A stretch of DNA of 64,000 nt from Anastatus disparis (taxonomy: Eukaryota > Arthropoda > Insecta > Hymenoptera > Eupelmidae): positions 10,545,501-10,609,500 of the forward strand of contig JAFFSR010000347.1 in NCBI GenBank assembly GCA_017163975.1, given 5' to 3'. Every line of letters begins with the position of its first letter. The stretch's first letter is position 1. Of the stretch, positions 11,161 through 23,845 are shown in pieces. The translations under genes were made by a program, and so were the position numbers. Below the pieces are notes generated by a model, which ran no database searches, had not been told where the DNA came from, and was given only the letters and a program-made list of their open reading frames with translations.

Positions 11161-11599
11161 TTTATAGAGCCATAAACATGAACTGTATTTATATATAAAT
11201 ATGATTGCATTTTATAAAGATTAGAAATTTTGTTGTCATCATTCTTTTTATTACTACATTATATCATTTTTCAATAGAACAAATTTTTTTGTATTACTTG
11301 ATGATTTAAAATAAATTATAAATGTTGAAAAAGCAAACAGCTAGCATATGTGTTCGAAATTTATAAAGCACAATATGAGTAAATATTAATGTTAGACAAT
11401 TTTTTAATATTAAAATCACATATAAATAAATATAAAAAAATTAATGAAACTCAAAGAACTCTATGAGAAAGCATTCCGCCAAAGCACTTGGCAGCGTTTT
11501 TTTTTTATGCTACAACGGATGGTGTTAATATAAATGATGAAAAATGCTATTAGACAAAGACAGATAGTTCGGCCCCCTGTTATGAGTTATCCGCAACTT

Positions 11600-11830
11600 G
11601 TACATTAAAAAGCAATATTTTTTCTGATTAGGACAAATAAATTTTGATGCTTTGTTTTCAAAAAAAGTTTGACATACTTACAAAATCATAAGTTAGGCTA
11701 GTGAATATGATGTTTAAGTATGTCAAACTGTTTTTCAAAATAAAGCAGCAAAATTAATTTGTCCTTATTAGAGAATATATTGCTTTTTACTATACAAGTT
11801 GCGGACAACTCTTAATTTCTATCAATAATT
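11600..11830. repeat. Inverted repeat within the outer TTAA foldback
   Basis: The arms read CAACTTGTACATTAAAAAGC at about 11602 and the inverse near 11810, with AAACAGTTTGACATACTTA-type sequence in the middle. It is a further short foldback, or the right arm of the outer element duplicated on itself. Confidence 0.5.
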
Positions 11831-11896
11831 ACTAATTTTTTCAAAAACGTACATTTTTCAATTAGAAAAGTATAGAGAGATCCAACGTCCTCTTAA

Positions 11897-12290
11897 CCCA
11901 TCGTCGAATTCCATTCAATTCAAGAGGGAAATCTATTTCAATGATATCTACTTCCTTCTAATAGATATTCTACTACCACCAAGCAGAAATATTTTTGAAG
12001 CAACTAAACTTTGAAAAAATTAAATCTTTATTCACCAAGAGGAAAACTAGTAAATCTAAGAATATATTTTATAAATTTAAAAATTCTATTTGAAATTAGT
12101 TAATTTGATTTTTTATTTAAAATTATTGATTATATATCTCTCTCACTACGTTAGCATTAACTTACATGTTCTTATTCATATGATTCAAGTAAAAAAAAAT
12201 TAATCGTTTTTAGGAAATTTATTATTACAATAATTAATAATATATACATAACATAATTTTTTTCATCAACAAATTGAATCTTATGCATTA
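11897..12290. other. AT-rich DNA, nothing recognisable
   Basis: No open frame of note and no repeat boundary was seen between the TTAA-type element and the long inverted repeat that follows. Confidence 0.4.
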
Positions 12291-12329
12291 TTTTACCGCT
12301 GTATAATTCTTTATAGCAGCATGTAACAT

Positions 12330-14740
12330 ATTCATTTTCCGTTTCTATCCAATGCGCATGAGCATGCTCATTAAAACCTAAACCTGCAAAATTTAAGCCC
12401 CAAAGCTTGCCACTGGGGCTCCAAAAATATCCAAAACGTGTTTTTTCTTACATAATTTTTACCGTGCACAATTTATTGCCGAATAATATAGAAATATGCA
12501 AATAGCTTTATAATTGTATTGAGAATTATCCAGATTTTTTGCATTTTTTTATCTTCTTCTAATTCCATATTTTAAATATATTTGAAGTGTTTCATCGTTC
12601 TTTTACGTATAAAGATAATATTTGGCTAAAACCAAAAACACGTTTATCTAACAAGTGATTAGAGATTTGAATGCTCTAGGACTTACAAATAAGTTTAATT
12701 ACACCTCATTGAGCCGTATAGACCTTGAAAATTAAAGAAACCACGAATTTTGCGGAGTTTTCCCGTTTCTTTTGGATCAAGTTTTGTAAAATTTTATCAA
12801 AAGCTGATGCGTTAATCGAACTCTTGCTAATTTACAATTTCTACGATCCAACTGCATATGTCTACTATTTTTATAAATCGACTACGCATGTTTATAACCT
12901 ACAGAGACTTACTGCGCTTACGTTCTAGCCCTGCAGACCATCTGCGCAGCCTATAACTAGTAAAGAATTACTGCACATAATGATAACCCCTAAAAGAAGT
13001 ACTGAATGTACAGCATCACAGCTCCTACAAATTTACTGCGTATCTCCATACATTGCTTTAAACTTCTGCACATGTGCAAGCCCCTTTCAAGTTCCCTTTG
13101 TTATGTTTATTATATTGCAATCGATATCCTATCGCGATATCCTTAGAAGACCTTGAATTCTACTGAATTTTTAAGCAAAATAATTCATCTATATTCCACT
13201 TTAATCTAGTTCTATGTAGAAATCAAGTTCTACTGTTTTAACAGAGTGCTACTTCATTATTTAACTTGTTTATTATGTTAGTTTTCGTCTCTCCATGGAA
13301 TTTTGGCATAAAATCTGACGTATTGTCACATGTTATTTTTTCTTTAGTGGATGTTCGTTTGTAGTATTTCATTAACACTGAAGAAAACTATGCTTCGTTA
13401 CTGGATCTTCTCGAGTAGATGGTGGCACAATCTTCCAACTGCTTTAAGAGTCAAAATGCATTACATACATGTAGTTAGTCGTGCCTTGACGCTGCAGCTT
13501 AACAGAATAAGATAGAGATAAGTGATCTTATGTACAGCTTATTCTCTTTTATTTCCATTCCCTCACGTTGTTCTTCTAGCCTGTAAAGAAATTAACGGTT
13601 ATTACTCGCTATTCAGAACGTATTCCAAAAGTCATACCTTCGCACCAACGTTGGTTCCTTAACTTCCAAATGTTTAGTTGTTTTGGAACGTTTAAAAACG
13701 AAAGCCTTAAATATTTTGATGAAAGCTGAAAAGATGCACATTTTTCGCACACCTTTTTTACATTTCGAAATATTCTGCAAAGTTTTGGAATGTGTCGTAA
13801 CGACTTTTCATAAAACCATACGTGCGTACGTATGGAATACATCCTCAACGCGATATTAACGTATATACATAGTTAAAGTAGACTGTATTAAATCCACGCG
13901 GTACCGCAAAGTAGCGTGTTAGGATCTTTAAATGCTAAAAAAAACAAGAATGTATTTCTTATATCTGTTCCTGCTCTTCCTGCTCTGCATAAGGTTAAAG
14001 CAACATATGGGGATACGCAGTAAATTTGAAGGAGCAGAATGTTGTACATTCAGTTCTTTCTTCAGGGGTTGTAATTATTTGCAGTAACTCTTTATTAGTT
14101 ATGGGCTGCGCTGGTGGTCTGCAGGGCTAGAACGTATGCGCAATAAATCTCTATAGGTTATAAACATGCTCAGTCGTTTATAACCTATAGAGAATAGTGA
14201 TCGAATAGTAATAGAATAGTTACCTTTAATGAAAATAGTATACATGTGCAGTCGGATTGTACAGATTGCAAATTAGCAAGAATTTGATTAACACATCGAC
14301 TTTTAATAAAGGTTTTACAAAGCTTGGTCCAAAAGAAACGGGAAAACTCCGCAAAATTCGTGGTTTCTTTAGTTTTCAGGGCCTATACGTCTCGATGAGG
14401 TGTAATTAAACTTATTCGTAAGTCCTAAAGCATTTAAATCTCTAATCACTTGGTAAATAAACGTGTTTTTGGTTGTAGCCAAATATTATCTTCATACGTA
14501 AAAGAATGATATGACACTTTAAATATATTTAAAATATGGAATTTCAAGGAGAAAAAAATGCAAACAATCTAAAAAAAATCTGGATGATTCTCAATACAAT
14601 TATAAAGCTATTTGCATATTTTCTGATTTTTCGGCTGTAAACTACGTACGGTAAAAATTATTTAAGAAAAAACACGTTTGCACATTTTTGGGGCCCTCGT
14701 GACAGCTTGGGGACTTAAATTATGCACAGAGGCATCTTTC
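12330..14740. repeat. Large inverted repeat with ~750-bp arms
   Basis: The left arm (about 12,400-13,150) and the right arm (about 14,020-14,710) are diverged inverted copies. Shared blocks include CCACGAATTTTGCGGAGTTTTCC, AAACACGTTTAT and the ACTGCACAT-word section. The centre (13,170-14,020) is unique and has no recognisable gene. It is the fullest version of the dispersed repeat also seen at 8940-9290 and 14,805-15,330. Confidence 0.7.
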
Positions 14741-14804
14741 AACATACTCTATTGGATACGCAAGGAGTCGTAAAGATCCCGGCTGGGGCCGATTCGGCCC
14801 CCTT

Positions 14805-15330
14805 ATCCCGCTATAGCTTTTGAGGTCTTCCAAAGATATCGCTGTAAGATATGGATAATAATATAATAAACATATGGATAGAGAGTTGGAGGGGGCTCAC
14901 CCAAGTGCAGAAGATTAAAGCAATACAATATGGGGATTCGCAGTCGGTTTGTAGGAGTTGTGGTGCTGTTAGTTCAGATCTCCTTTCAGGGGTTGTAATT
15001 ATGTGCAGTGATTCCCTACTAGTTATAGGCTGCGCAGATGGTCTGCAGGGCTTGTGGATACGCGCAGTAAGTCTCTACAGGCTATAAACGTGTGCAGTAT
15101 ATTCCTAGGGATAGTAAGCATGTGCAGTTGGATTGTAGAGATTGTTAATAAGCAGAGTTTTATTAATATATTGGCTTTTAATGAAGATTTTACAAAGCTT
15201 GGTCTAAAGAAAATGGGGAAACTTTGCAAAATCTGTGTTTTTTTGAGTTGTCAGGGCCTATACGGATCGCTAAAGGGTAATTTAACTAAGTTATAAGTCT
15301 CAAGGCATGAAAATCACAAATAACTTAGTA
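14805..15330. repeat. Dispersed repeat rich in ATGTGCAGT words, further copy
   Basis: It runs GAGGTCTTCCAAAGATATC, then GGGGTTGTAATTATGTGCAG, then CAGGGCCTATACGGATCG. This is the order of the 8940-9290 copy read on the other strand, extended into the arm of the 12,330-14,740 repeat. The open frames here (14851-15087, 15054-15296) are accidental. Confidence 0.65.
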
Positions 15331-16140
15331 TATAAACGTGTTTTTGAAGTTATGGTGATAAAAAACCATGGAGAAAACGCTGTCAAGTGCTTTGGTGTAA
15401 TGCATTCTCATAGAGCTCATTGAGTTAGTGTTTATTTTATTTTTATTTTTTAAATGTGACTTTAATGTAAAAAAAATTATTCATCGGCAATTTTTCCTAA
15501 TATCTGTTATATATGGCTGATTCCATTTCAAATCGAACAGCTTGTATACACTCAAGTCACCAATCACTGCACCGATAGAGTATGTTATTCTACTCTAGAA
15601 ATAAGGAGACACGTATTTTTTTTTTTTTTTTTGCTGAAATATCAAAATTGCATAAGATATGCACATTTGAAAATTGCTTACAAAAACTAAACGTTCAAAC
15701 TTAAATAGTTGACAATAACTTTAGAGGGCTATCGTTTTACCAATTTTCAATGAATTTTGGTAAACCTTTTTTGTTTTATTCTGTTTTGAGCCCTCTTCAA
15801 TTCAGGACAAGAAATTTAAAACTGACAGGGATATATGCATTTTACCCAAAAATGCACTTTTTATACGCATGCATTTTTCTCAAAAAGGAGATCTTTTTTG
15901 CTGAAAGTTTTTGGGCTGATAGAGGACCAAATTACATATCTAATGGTACCTGTTCAATCCCGTATTTTTTTGTTTGGAGCGAGAAAATAATTTACAAATT
16001 TTATTGTTGAAAGATGCTTGTATATACGTTTGGAAGTCTTAAGCAATCTACATCCAAACGTTGTTGCATGCTTCGCTCATCATTGGTATACATTTCTATG
16101 TAAGTATATACTATCAATAGTGATATATATTAGTTATATA

Positions 16141-16287
16141 CGCCATTTGAGAGTAAGAAGGATGAATACGGGGCGAGTTTGTTGCGAGAACAGTAGACAG
16201 TCGAGGGCGCGTGAATCATGACCGAGATTGACTGCTGTTCGAGCAACAAATTCGCCCCATATTCATCCTTCTTACTCCCAAATAGCG
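16141..16287. mobile_element. Hairpin MITE with TA target duplication
   Basis: The arms begin CGCCATTTGAGAGTAAGAAG and CGCTATTTGGGAGTAAGAAG on opposite strands and stay paired for about 60 bp. TA flanks both ends (16139-16140, 16288-16289). The core is GC-richer than the host element. Confidence 0.7.
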
Positions 16288-16797
16288 TAGATAATTTCAT
16301 GTCGTCGAAGCAGCTATGAGGGACTATACAATTATAAATGTACAAATTTGCAATCCAGCTGACCACGCATATCACGCAAATTTTATATTTAATGTTCTTT
16401 TTCACTCTCTTATTTTCACTATAATTATTATTTTTTTGTTATTTGTACTAATTTTCTTCATTATTTTCACTAATTTTTTTATAATTAATTAAATTTTTTT
16501 TTATTCCATATTTTTTTAAAATTGATTAAATAACAAAATTTCAAAAGAAAAAACAAAACACGCCGATTAAACTAACCAATTTTACGACTTTGGTGATCGC
16601 TTCATAGCTAATTACTACCTTATAATGCGAAGTATAGATGACTCCATCTGTCACCATGTGAGGTATGGAATTATCTATATTTCTTATGTAAAGTATAGCA
16701 AACTGAATATAGTTGTGCTACGAATTGAAATATATGTAACCTCAATACCCATTTGACTAGCTTTGCACATACAACACTGAGTATCTAGTACGACGAC

Positions 16798-16800
<3 letters not shown>

Positions 16801-16862
<62 letters not shown>
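16801..16862. repeat. TA microsatellite
   Basis: An uninterrupted run of about 30 TA dinucleotides. Confidence 0.95.
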
Positions 16863-16863
<1 letters not shown>

Positions 16864-17976
16864 GACGTTTCACGTCAACTCACCTGACAAAAAAATAGGA
16901 TTCGTCGAAAATCTGTGAAAATGTTCTATTTGATACCCAAAATATACAAAAAAAATTTTAGAGGTCCAGGTCAAAGGGGTCAGGATTTAAACGTGATGGA
17001 ATTTTTCGAATTTTCCAAATTTTTTGCTAAATAAATATTTTAATGAATTTTTTCCTCAAAAACTATCAATTTTTCGTTAAAACTTAATAGAATACTTTTT
17101 CTTGGAAATTAGATGTAGAATTCACCTGGATTTTTGCGAATTATAATATACTGATTTTTATGCTTACTTGATCGATTTAAACATACTATTTAGTATATCT
17201 AAAAATCGAGCAGGTTAAATTGGCTTTTGAAAGTCTTATTTTTTTTGTTTTTTTATGAGGAAAAAATATACGAAGCCTCCAATTGGGCAGCCTTCTCAAA
17301 GTTACTTAATTGTGCAAAAATGTCTGAAAAAATCGTTATTTTGGATCAATGATGAGATTCGTGATTTTTTTTCTGAAAAAGTATTGATTTTTGGGACAAA
17401 TGTATGAAAATGGTTTCAAACAGGTACCATTAGATAAGTAATTTGGTCCTCTATTAGACCAAAAAATTTCAGCAAAAAAAAAGATGGCCTTTTTGAGAAA
17501 AATGCATGTGCATTAAAAGTGCATTTTTGGTAAAATGCATGTGCATAAAAAGTACATTTTTGGTAAAATGCATATATCAGTCATTTTTTAGTTTTTTTTT
17601 TTAAATTTCTTGCATTAAATTGAAGAGGGTTCAAAACAGAATAAAACAAAAAAGGCTTACCAAAATTCATTGAAAATTGGTAAAACGATAACCCTCTAAA
17701 GTTATTGTCAACTATTTAAGTTTGAACGTTTAGTTTTTGAATGCAATTTTCAAATGTGCATATCTTATGCAATTTTGATATTTCAGCAAAAAAAAAAAAA
17801 AATACGCGTCTCTTTATTTCCAGAGTAGAATAACATACTCCATCGGTGCAGTGATTGGTGACTTGAGTGTATATAGGCTGTTCGATTTGAAATGGAATCA
17901 GCCATATAAGCTTACGAAATTGATCATATTATCTATCATAAAACGTAAAACTAAATATAATTATTCTTTTATTATA

Positions 17977-18371
17977 AAGGGTGGGCTAAAAGTACCGGAA
18001 CGGCGAAATAACTCTACGGGATTGTATTTTAGGAGAAAAAGCTTAAAACAAAAGATAGAGGATGTTTTCTTGGCTGTTCGACGGTGATCATGACCATGAA
18101 CTTGACCATGACCTTAAATGTCATTTCAAGGTCAAGTTAATTTCTTTAAATGGGAGCCCATAATTTTCATTTCCGAGGTGAAAATTATGGGTTCCCATTT
18201 AAAGAAATTAATTTGACCTTGAAAAGACATTCAAGGTTATGGTCAAGGTCATGGTCATTATCACCATCTAATAGCCAAGAAAATATCCTCTATCTTTTGT
18301 TTCAAGCTTTTTCTCCTAAAGTACAATCCCGCAGAGTTATTTCGCCGTTCCGGTACTTTTGGCCCACCCTG
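17977..18371. mobile_element. Tc1/mariner-like foldback with TA target duplication
   Basis: The whole element is an imperfect palindrome. The right end, read inwards, is CAGGGTGGGCCAAAAGTACC. The left end is the same with AAGGGTGGGCTAAAAGTACC. TA flanks both sides (17975-17976, 18372-18373). The centre holds GGTCAAGGTCATGGTCA-type direct repeats. The end sequence and TA target suggest Tc1/mariner, but no transposase is present. Confidence 0.8.
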
Positions 18372-18373
18372 TA

Positions 18374-19313
18374 TATAAAGTTTTTATTTAAAAAAAATCA
18401 ATAATATAACATCTATAAGGAATAATTATATTATTAATAGATAAATCTCAATCTTGAGCAATGAAGATTGTCCATTTACAATCTGATTCTGAAAAAAAAA
18501 TTTCTTTTGAAACCTATACCTATTTATTGAATTATAAGTATGAAAGTTTTTTTATCTAAAAAAGCCTTTGTTGAATTTTTAATTTTCAACAATTTTTTTC
18601 TTGATTCAAGTAAAAAAAATAACACACAATTCTAGTAAAAACATGCAATGTATATCATAGCTAAATCACAGCTGATAAAAAAAACAATAATCTAACATCA
18701 ATAATAATAATATAATATAAAAATGTATCTCAATCATAAGCAATGAAGATTGTCAAGTTATTATTTCAATCTTGAAGTAGCGCTTACACAGTCGTTATAA
18801 TATTTGAATAAATAACAAAAAAATCAATTAAACAATGACAGCGTATCCGGTCTATACTTGATATAAATTCTATGATATTTAGCATTTTAATCTTTCATCA
18901 GTGATCATAAATTTAGGGTCATATGCTGTAACTTGGATAACTGATGTTCAGTTTATGTTTTCTTAAGGCTCTGAAATATAAACTACACTAAGAAAACCAA
19001 TTTTCAATAGCTTCCGTACTAGTCAATTGAAAAAATTAATGATATGGGAAATTGGATGCAAATCCATCAAGTACTTTTCGAGATCTAACCAGGAGAGGCT
19101 ATGAGCTTCGGGTTACAGTTCTTGATGAAACCATTAGATATGTTTTGAGGTACCAAAATATGAGTAAGGCCAGAGCAATACGGTCTAACGCTTAAAAAAA
19201 CTGAAATTATAGACGTTTCTAGTTTTATTTTAAGAAAAATGTGAAAAAAAGCTCTTAATTGAAGTGTGAATAATTCAGTCTAGATATGTCTTTAATAAAT
19301 TAACAGGAACTAA
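18374..19313. other. AT-rich DNA with a short direct repeat
   Basis: A phrase of the form ATCTCAATC(N)5AGCAATGAAGATTGTC occurs at about 18445 and 18730. At 18826-18866 there is a diverged match to the terminus-like sequence at 30003-30050 (AACAAAAAA, then GACAGCG, then ATCCGG). No gene was recognised. Confidence 0.4.
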
Positions 19314-19484
19314 AATTAGAGTACAGAAAGCAAGCTTTAATTTTCCGTTTTCAGAATTAAGAAATAATAATTAGAACCAGAGATATGTTTGCTGCTTAAC
19401 TTTGAGCAAACATGTCTCTGGTTCTAATTATTATTTCTTAATTCTAAAAACGGAAAATTAAAGCTTGCTTTCTGTACTCTAATT
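19314..19484. mobile_element. Hairpin MITE
   Basis: The two arms, about 80 bp each, are almost perfect inverted copies beginning AATTAGAGTACAGAAAGC. The loop is only a few bases. No target duplication could be fixed because the flanks are A/T-rich. Confidence 0.8.
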
Positions 19485-19486
19485 AT

Positions 19487-20056
19487 TGTTTGAAAAGTCT
19501 AAAATATTATCATAAAACGAAAAATGCGGCGCGTGGTAGAACTGATGTAAGCATATGGGTATTTTTCCCAAGTGCGAAAGAGAAAGTAATATTAAAGAAT
19601 GACGTTTACCCTGGTGAAAAAAATCAGGTGACAAGTCACCTGATTTAACAGGTGATTTATCATGCCAAAATATCATGTATCGATTTTGTTGGGTTTTACA
19701 CGTTTTAAACCATGCTTAGTCAATTTAGAATAATTTTTGAAAAATTTTGAAATTTTTGAACTTAGAAATTTTTTTGTAAAATTAGTCAAAATTTTTTCAA
19801 AGACGAAATTATCTAAAAAATTTTCTAAGTTCAAAATTTTCCAAAATTTTCAAAAATTGTTCTAAATTGACTACGCATGGTTTAAAATGTGTAAAGACCA
19901 ACAAAATCGTTCCATGATGTTTTGGCATGATAAATCAATTGATAAATCAGATGATTTATCACCTGATTTTTTTTAATAGGTTACACATGCTCACGCCGGC
20001 TCTACTTCGCACTGCATTTTTTCGTTTTATAACAATAATTTAGACTTTTCAAACAA
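19487..20056. mobile_element. Foldback with TCACCTGA words
   Basis: The ends TTGTTTGAAAAGTCTAAA are inverted copies. Inside are several copies of TCACCTGATTTATCA and its inverse, then a central palindrome around GACTAAGCATGGTTTAAA-type sequence. It directly abuts the hairpin at 19314-19484. Confidence 0.7.
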
Positions 20057-21132
20057 GATTATCATCAATAATTATTCTACATATATATGGCTAGTGCCTT
20101 TGACAATATTAGAAGTATATTACTGTTTCGGTAAAATGTAAATCGCTGTGTAAAAAATATTTTATGTTTTTCTCTTACCTAACCGCAGCGCCGCCAAGCG
20201 GCAAATGGTTCCTACCTCCTCTTAAGAGAAGGCTTCATAAATACATTTGCAACTTATTTAACCAAAGTTATGCAAAATAATTTATTTTAAAATTCATAAA
20301 GCTATATCTTATCATGTTATAAACAAATAGGAAAAAAAGATTTACATAATTAACAAAAATCTTTACTATTACCCTGATAGCACAACTTTTTCAATTCTTG
20401 TGCAATTCTGCTGCAATTTCTCTGCCCGTCAGCAAAACTACAGCAGATCTTAACTAACATGCTTCCCATTTCAACTATATTTCTGCGCTAAGATGATTGC
20501 ATCAGGCTCTAAGCATCATAATTACGTTAGACTCACGCAAGCTTTAGTGCACTTACAAGAGGATTTCCAACTGCACTAGAACTTTCAGCAGAATTGCGAC
20601 GAAATTGCATTGGAGCACGTACGTGAGACACTGAGCAGCAGAAATAGATTAACTTGTGCAATTAAGCATGCTTAATCTAAACGATTTGATCACGAGCTCA
20701 GGCGTCAGAATTGCAGCAGTTCCGTGCATCACATCTTTAGCAGATAAATTGCAACATACTTGCGTCAGACTTGCAGCAGCTTTAATGCACTTACAAGAGG
20801 ATGTCCAACTGCACTGGAACTTTTAGCAGAATTGCGATGAAATTGCATTAGGGCACGTACGTCAGACACTGAGCAGCAGAATTAGATTGTCTTGTGCAAT
20901 TAAGCGTGCTTAATCTAAATAATTTGATCACGAGTTCGGGCCTCAGAATAGCAGCAGCTTCATGCATGGCATCTTTAGCAGATTAATCGCAACATACTTG
21001 CCTTTCATAAGTATACTGCAATTCTGCTGTAAGCATCCATGCATCACACGATGTTCCTGGCTGCACTTTGTCTGCTGTAAGTATACATCAATTCTGCTGC
21101 GAAGTGTCAGCTGCACGATGCCTTTCATAAGT

Positions 21133-23845
21133 TGCGATGTAGGAATTTCAATAAATTTAATATTCTATATCTTTTACATAAATATATTGAGTCTATTCGT
21201 GAGCCGATTCTCACAGGCAAAAACGGTGAATCAAAAGAATTTATTTGTGAAAAGGGCGCCAGATACACCACCAACTAGCTAGCAGTAAGCAGGAGTCTCA
21301 GGCTACCTTGGATCGGAAGATGGCTCTATTCGAGCAGAATTCTTGCCTAAAATGGGAGGTAGGAACACACACAAAAAAAAACTTTTATTTAACTTCAACT
21401 TCCACTTATATTAAAGAAATAAACTTATTTTACATTTGGTCATAATAAACCTTACTTAGAATTCTACCTATTCGCGCTCTCTTGTATCCCACACACAGAA
21501 AAATTTAGATTACACAAAAAAAAACTTTTTAAATTTACTTTCAGTCTATACAAAAAAAATTTTAAGTTTACTTAATGTCTTTATTTACTCGTCTCTTAGT
21601 AAACAAGAAAATGTTTAATTTAATTTATTCGAGAAAAATGAATTTACTATCTTAGAATTTAATTACGAAAATTGTTTCACCGTTTAGGCTCACTTCGCTT
21701 CTCTCTCTCTCACTCACAGCGCTCAATACATGCCCACGTTTTACTAAATGAACAGATTTCTTTTATTATCCAATACGTGATTACTAATAAAATAACGAAA
21801 TTAACTTATTGATATATGTTTTATATTTTAATTTAATTATTATTCACTCAACCGGTGAATAAACACGCTCAACCGGTCAAGATTCTCTTTTGATAATACG
21901 TGGCGACGTGGCACACACACTCCGGCACTCACGGTCTTATTTAAGTCAAATATAACAATTAAAAATTTTATTTTTATTTCACTTCGCTTAACAATTTTTA
22001 ATGAATTTTTGTTTAGTTATTTTCGGTCACGTTCAATCAACTTTTACAAACTTTTCAATTTCTATCACGCTTTTACGTTAATCACTTCAATTATATAATC
22101 AAATCTCGTGCACAAATAAAAGAAAAACCACTTCACTGACTTGAAAATCAACTGACGAGAGCCGTTGATTAACAAAAAATGTAAATTCTTATCGGGCGCA
22201 GCCCACTCACCACTGATGTACTTTAAGCTCCGTCTAGATCGATACGGTCGACGATGGTGCTCAAGATGGCTAGTTGAATATGGCTGGCGATAATGGCCGC
22301 TTGATCGCTAGTTTCTTTCAGGTCTTGGCGGTCGCTACCGGCGACGCTAATTGCTGCTTCAAACTCGTCTCCAGAGCCAGGACTTTCCTATTTCTCTACC
22401 TCTGTGACTCAGCTGTAGATCCTCTCAGGTCCAATAAGTTTTCTCCTGCCTGAATATGCACAGCGAAGAAAAAGAGTGACTCTTGGAAGTTGCGGCGAAT
22501 TACAAAAGGAGAAAGGCTTCGGTGCGACACGAGGACGACAACCAAATCACGTGCGACTCAGCGTAAAGACCAGCAGTGAATGCCTTCTTCTTAAAAGGCT
22601 ACTTCCTTCTTCTCCGCGTCTTCTTGTTATCTTCTGTCTTTATTTAATTAATTTTACTCCCAATCACTGCTCTTGAATTCTTTTCACAGGTTTTCATTCG
22701 TTCAACGTCATTTCCTTTTCACTACATACACATACGCTCAAGATGCGTATAACTTTCTGCTATAATTTGTTTAATTAACTTGCACGTTTATAAATTCACA
22801 CAAGTGTTAATTTAATTTTCTTTATACTAGTTAAAGCAATTTTTATTCTTTCTCTTCGTTAATATTTCATTCTCTTTATTTTCTTTTTATTTGTTGTCCT
22901 TTTCTGTCTTCTTATGCGCAGATTGTTCGTCACCGTCTACACATACTGATATTGCACATACATATACATACGTGTACGTATATGCACGGTATAGAGGCTC
23001 AGCTAAGAGAAAAAGATCGTGACGATCCCTCCTCTAACGCTCTCTTTCCATCTTTCTTGATTATCTCCTTTCTCTCTCTTCGCTTAATGCGCGAAAGATC
23101 GACGCGCCAGCACTTTCAATTCGTTCTGCCAGCTTGCGGATCTCCCCATCTCTCTTACTCCTTATCTATTTCTTATTCTTCTCTCTTGCACCTCATCTCC
23201 TTGAATCCGTGACTCCTAGCGCACGCGTGGTCGTTGCTAAATATTGGTGTATACTTAGTCGCTCAACTGGCTGCTACAGCATCACCGATGTTCACATCCA
23301 TTAGCTATCGATGTGTGTGTAATGGCCGCCGCGCGCGTCAGTTAAAAATCAAATCTTCGTCTTGTGATCTCGTAACAAAAAGAAATTAAGAGAACTATCT
23401 CGTCCTTTCTAATTAAAGAATCGATTTTCCGAAAATATTAGAAAATGAAGAGAAAACCATCCTATCAGCATATTTTCTTTGATAAAGATTATTTATGTTC
23501 GTTTTCGAAAACCTGAAAAACTTCAATCTAGGTTAGGTGACAATTTCGTTTTCAGGTTTTCAGAACAAGCATAAATTAATTCTTTCTCATCAAAGAAAAT
23601 ATTGCTTTTTTGATACAGATGCGGCTTTCTCTTCATTTTTTGCTAAAGTTAGTAGTTTTTGTAAAAAAATCATTTCTTTGATTAGAAAAGGACAGAGATA
23701 CGTGACCTCCTCTTAAGGGGATTAATAAAATTTAAAAAAAATCTCATATGAGTTTGGGCCCATGGGTGGTTGGTGGTTTGTGCCGACGGGAGAAAAATTT
23801 TATTTCGAAAATTTTTTATTGTTGCGTGGTCTTTTCTACGTCGCA
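21133..23845. mobile_element. Inserted element with TGCGA/TCGCA ends, AAGT target duplication
   Basis: It starts TGCGATGTAGGAA and ends with the inverse of TGCGACGTAGAAA. AAGT is duplicated at 21129-21132 and 23846-23849. The tandem unit it interrupts exists uninterrupted at 21001 (CATAAGTATACTGC), which acts as an empty-site control. TG...CA ends with a 4-bp duplication could mean an LTR element or a very long solo LTR; a DNA transposon is also possible. No protein was recognised in its GC-richer interior. It contains the MITE 23390-23712. Confidence 0.75.
23390..23712. mobile_element. TTAA-type MITE (GAG ends)
   Basis: Flanked by TTAA at 23386-23389 and 23713-23716. The ends start GAG and share CTGTCCTTTTCTAATC-type sequence with the MITEs at 32382 and 38062. 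The left terminus is a few bases shorter. The interior is palindromic around a GAAAACCTGAAAA centre. Confidence 0.7.

Larger units (their letters stand above)
9437..11579. mobile_element. TTAA-type MITE enlarged by a nested insertion
   Basis: The ends share GGCCGAACTATCTGTCTTTGT with the compact MITEs at 32925-33305 and 59370-59735. Its centre, 9508-9703, is the same palindrome (TAGGTCTCATATTATTC and so on). Compared with those, the right arm is split between about 9717 and 11500 by roughly 1.8 kb holding a TG microsatellite and a ~165-bp tandem array. TTAA precedes the left end; the right flank reads TTAT. Confidence 0.7.
9356..11892. mobile_element. Outer TTAA-type foldback (GAGGACG ends)
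   Basis: The left end GAGGACGCTGGATCTCTCTA and the right end GAGGACGTTGGATCTCTCTA are inverted copies, and the inverted arms continue for about 80 bp. The right side is flanked by TTAA (11893-11896); the left side by TTTT, read as a mutated TTAA. A second TTAA-type element (9437-11579) is inserted inside. Confidence 0.65.
15515..17903. mobile_element. GGCTGATTCC-type foldback transposon, ATAT target duplication
   Basis: The arms of about 470 bp are inverted copies that start GGCTGATTCCATTTCAAATC. The tetranucleotide ATAT is duplicated at 15511-15514 and 17904-17907. The first 13 bases match the 33314-37420 transposon, so the two are probably related families. No transposase gene is present. 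It carries a nested hairpin (16141-16287) and a TA microsatellite. Confidence 0.85.

Noticed and set aside
21133..23845. A solo LTR
   Set aside because: TG...CA ends and a 4-bp duplication fit, but about 2.4 kb after subtracting the nested MITE is very long for an LTR, and no second copy or promoter signature was seen. Left unclassified.
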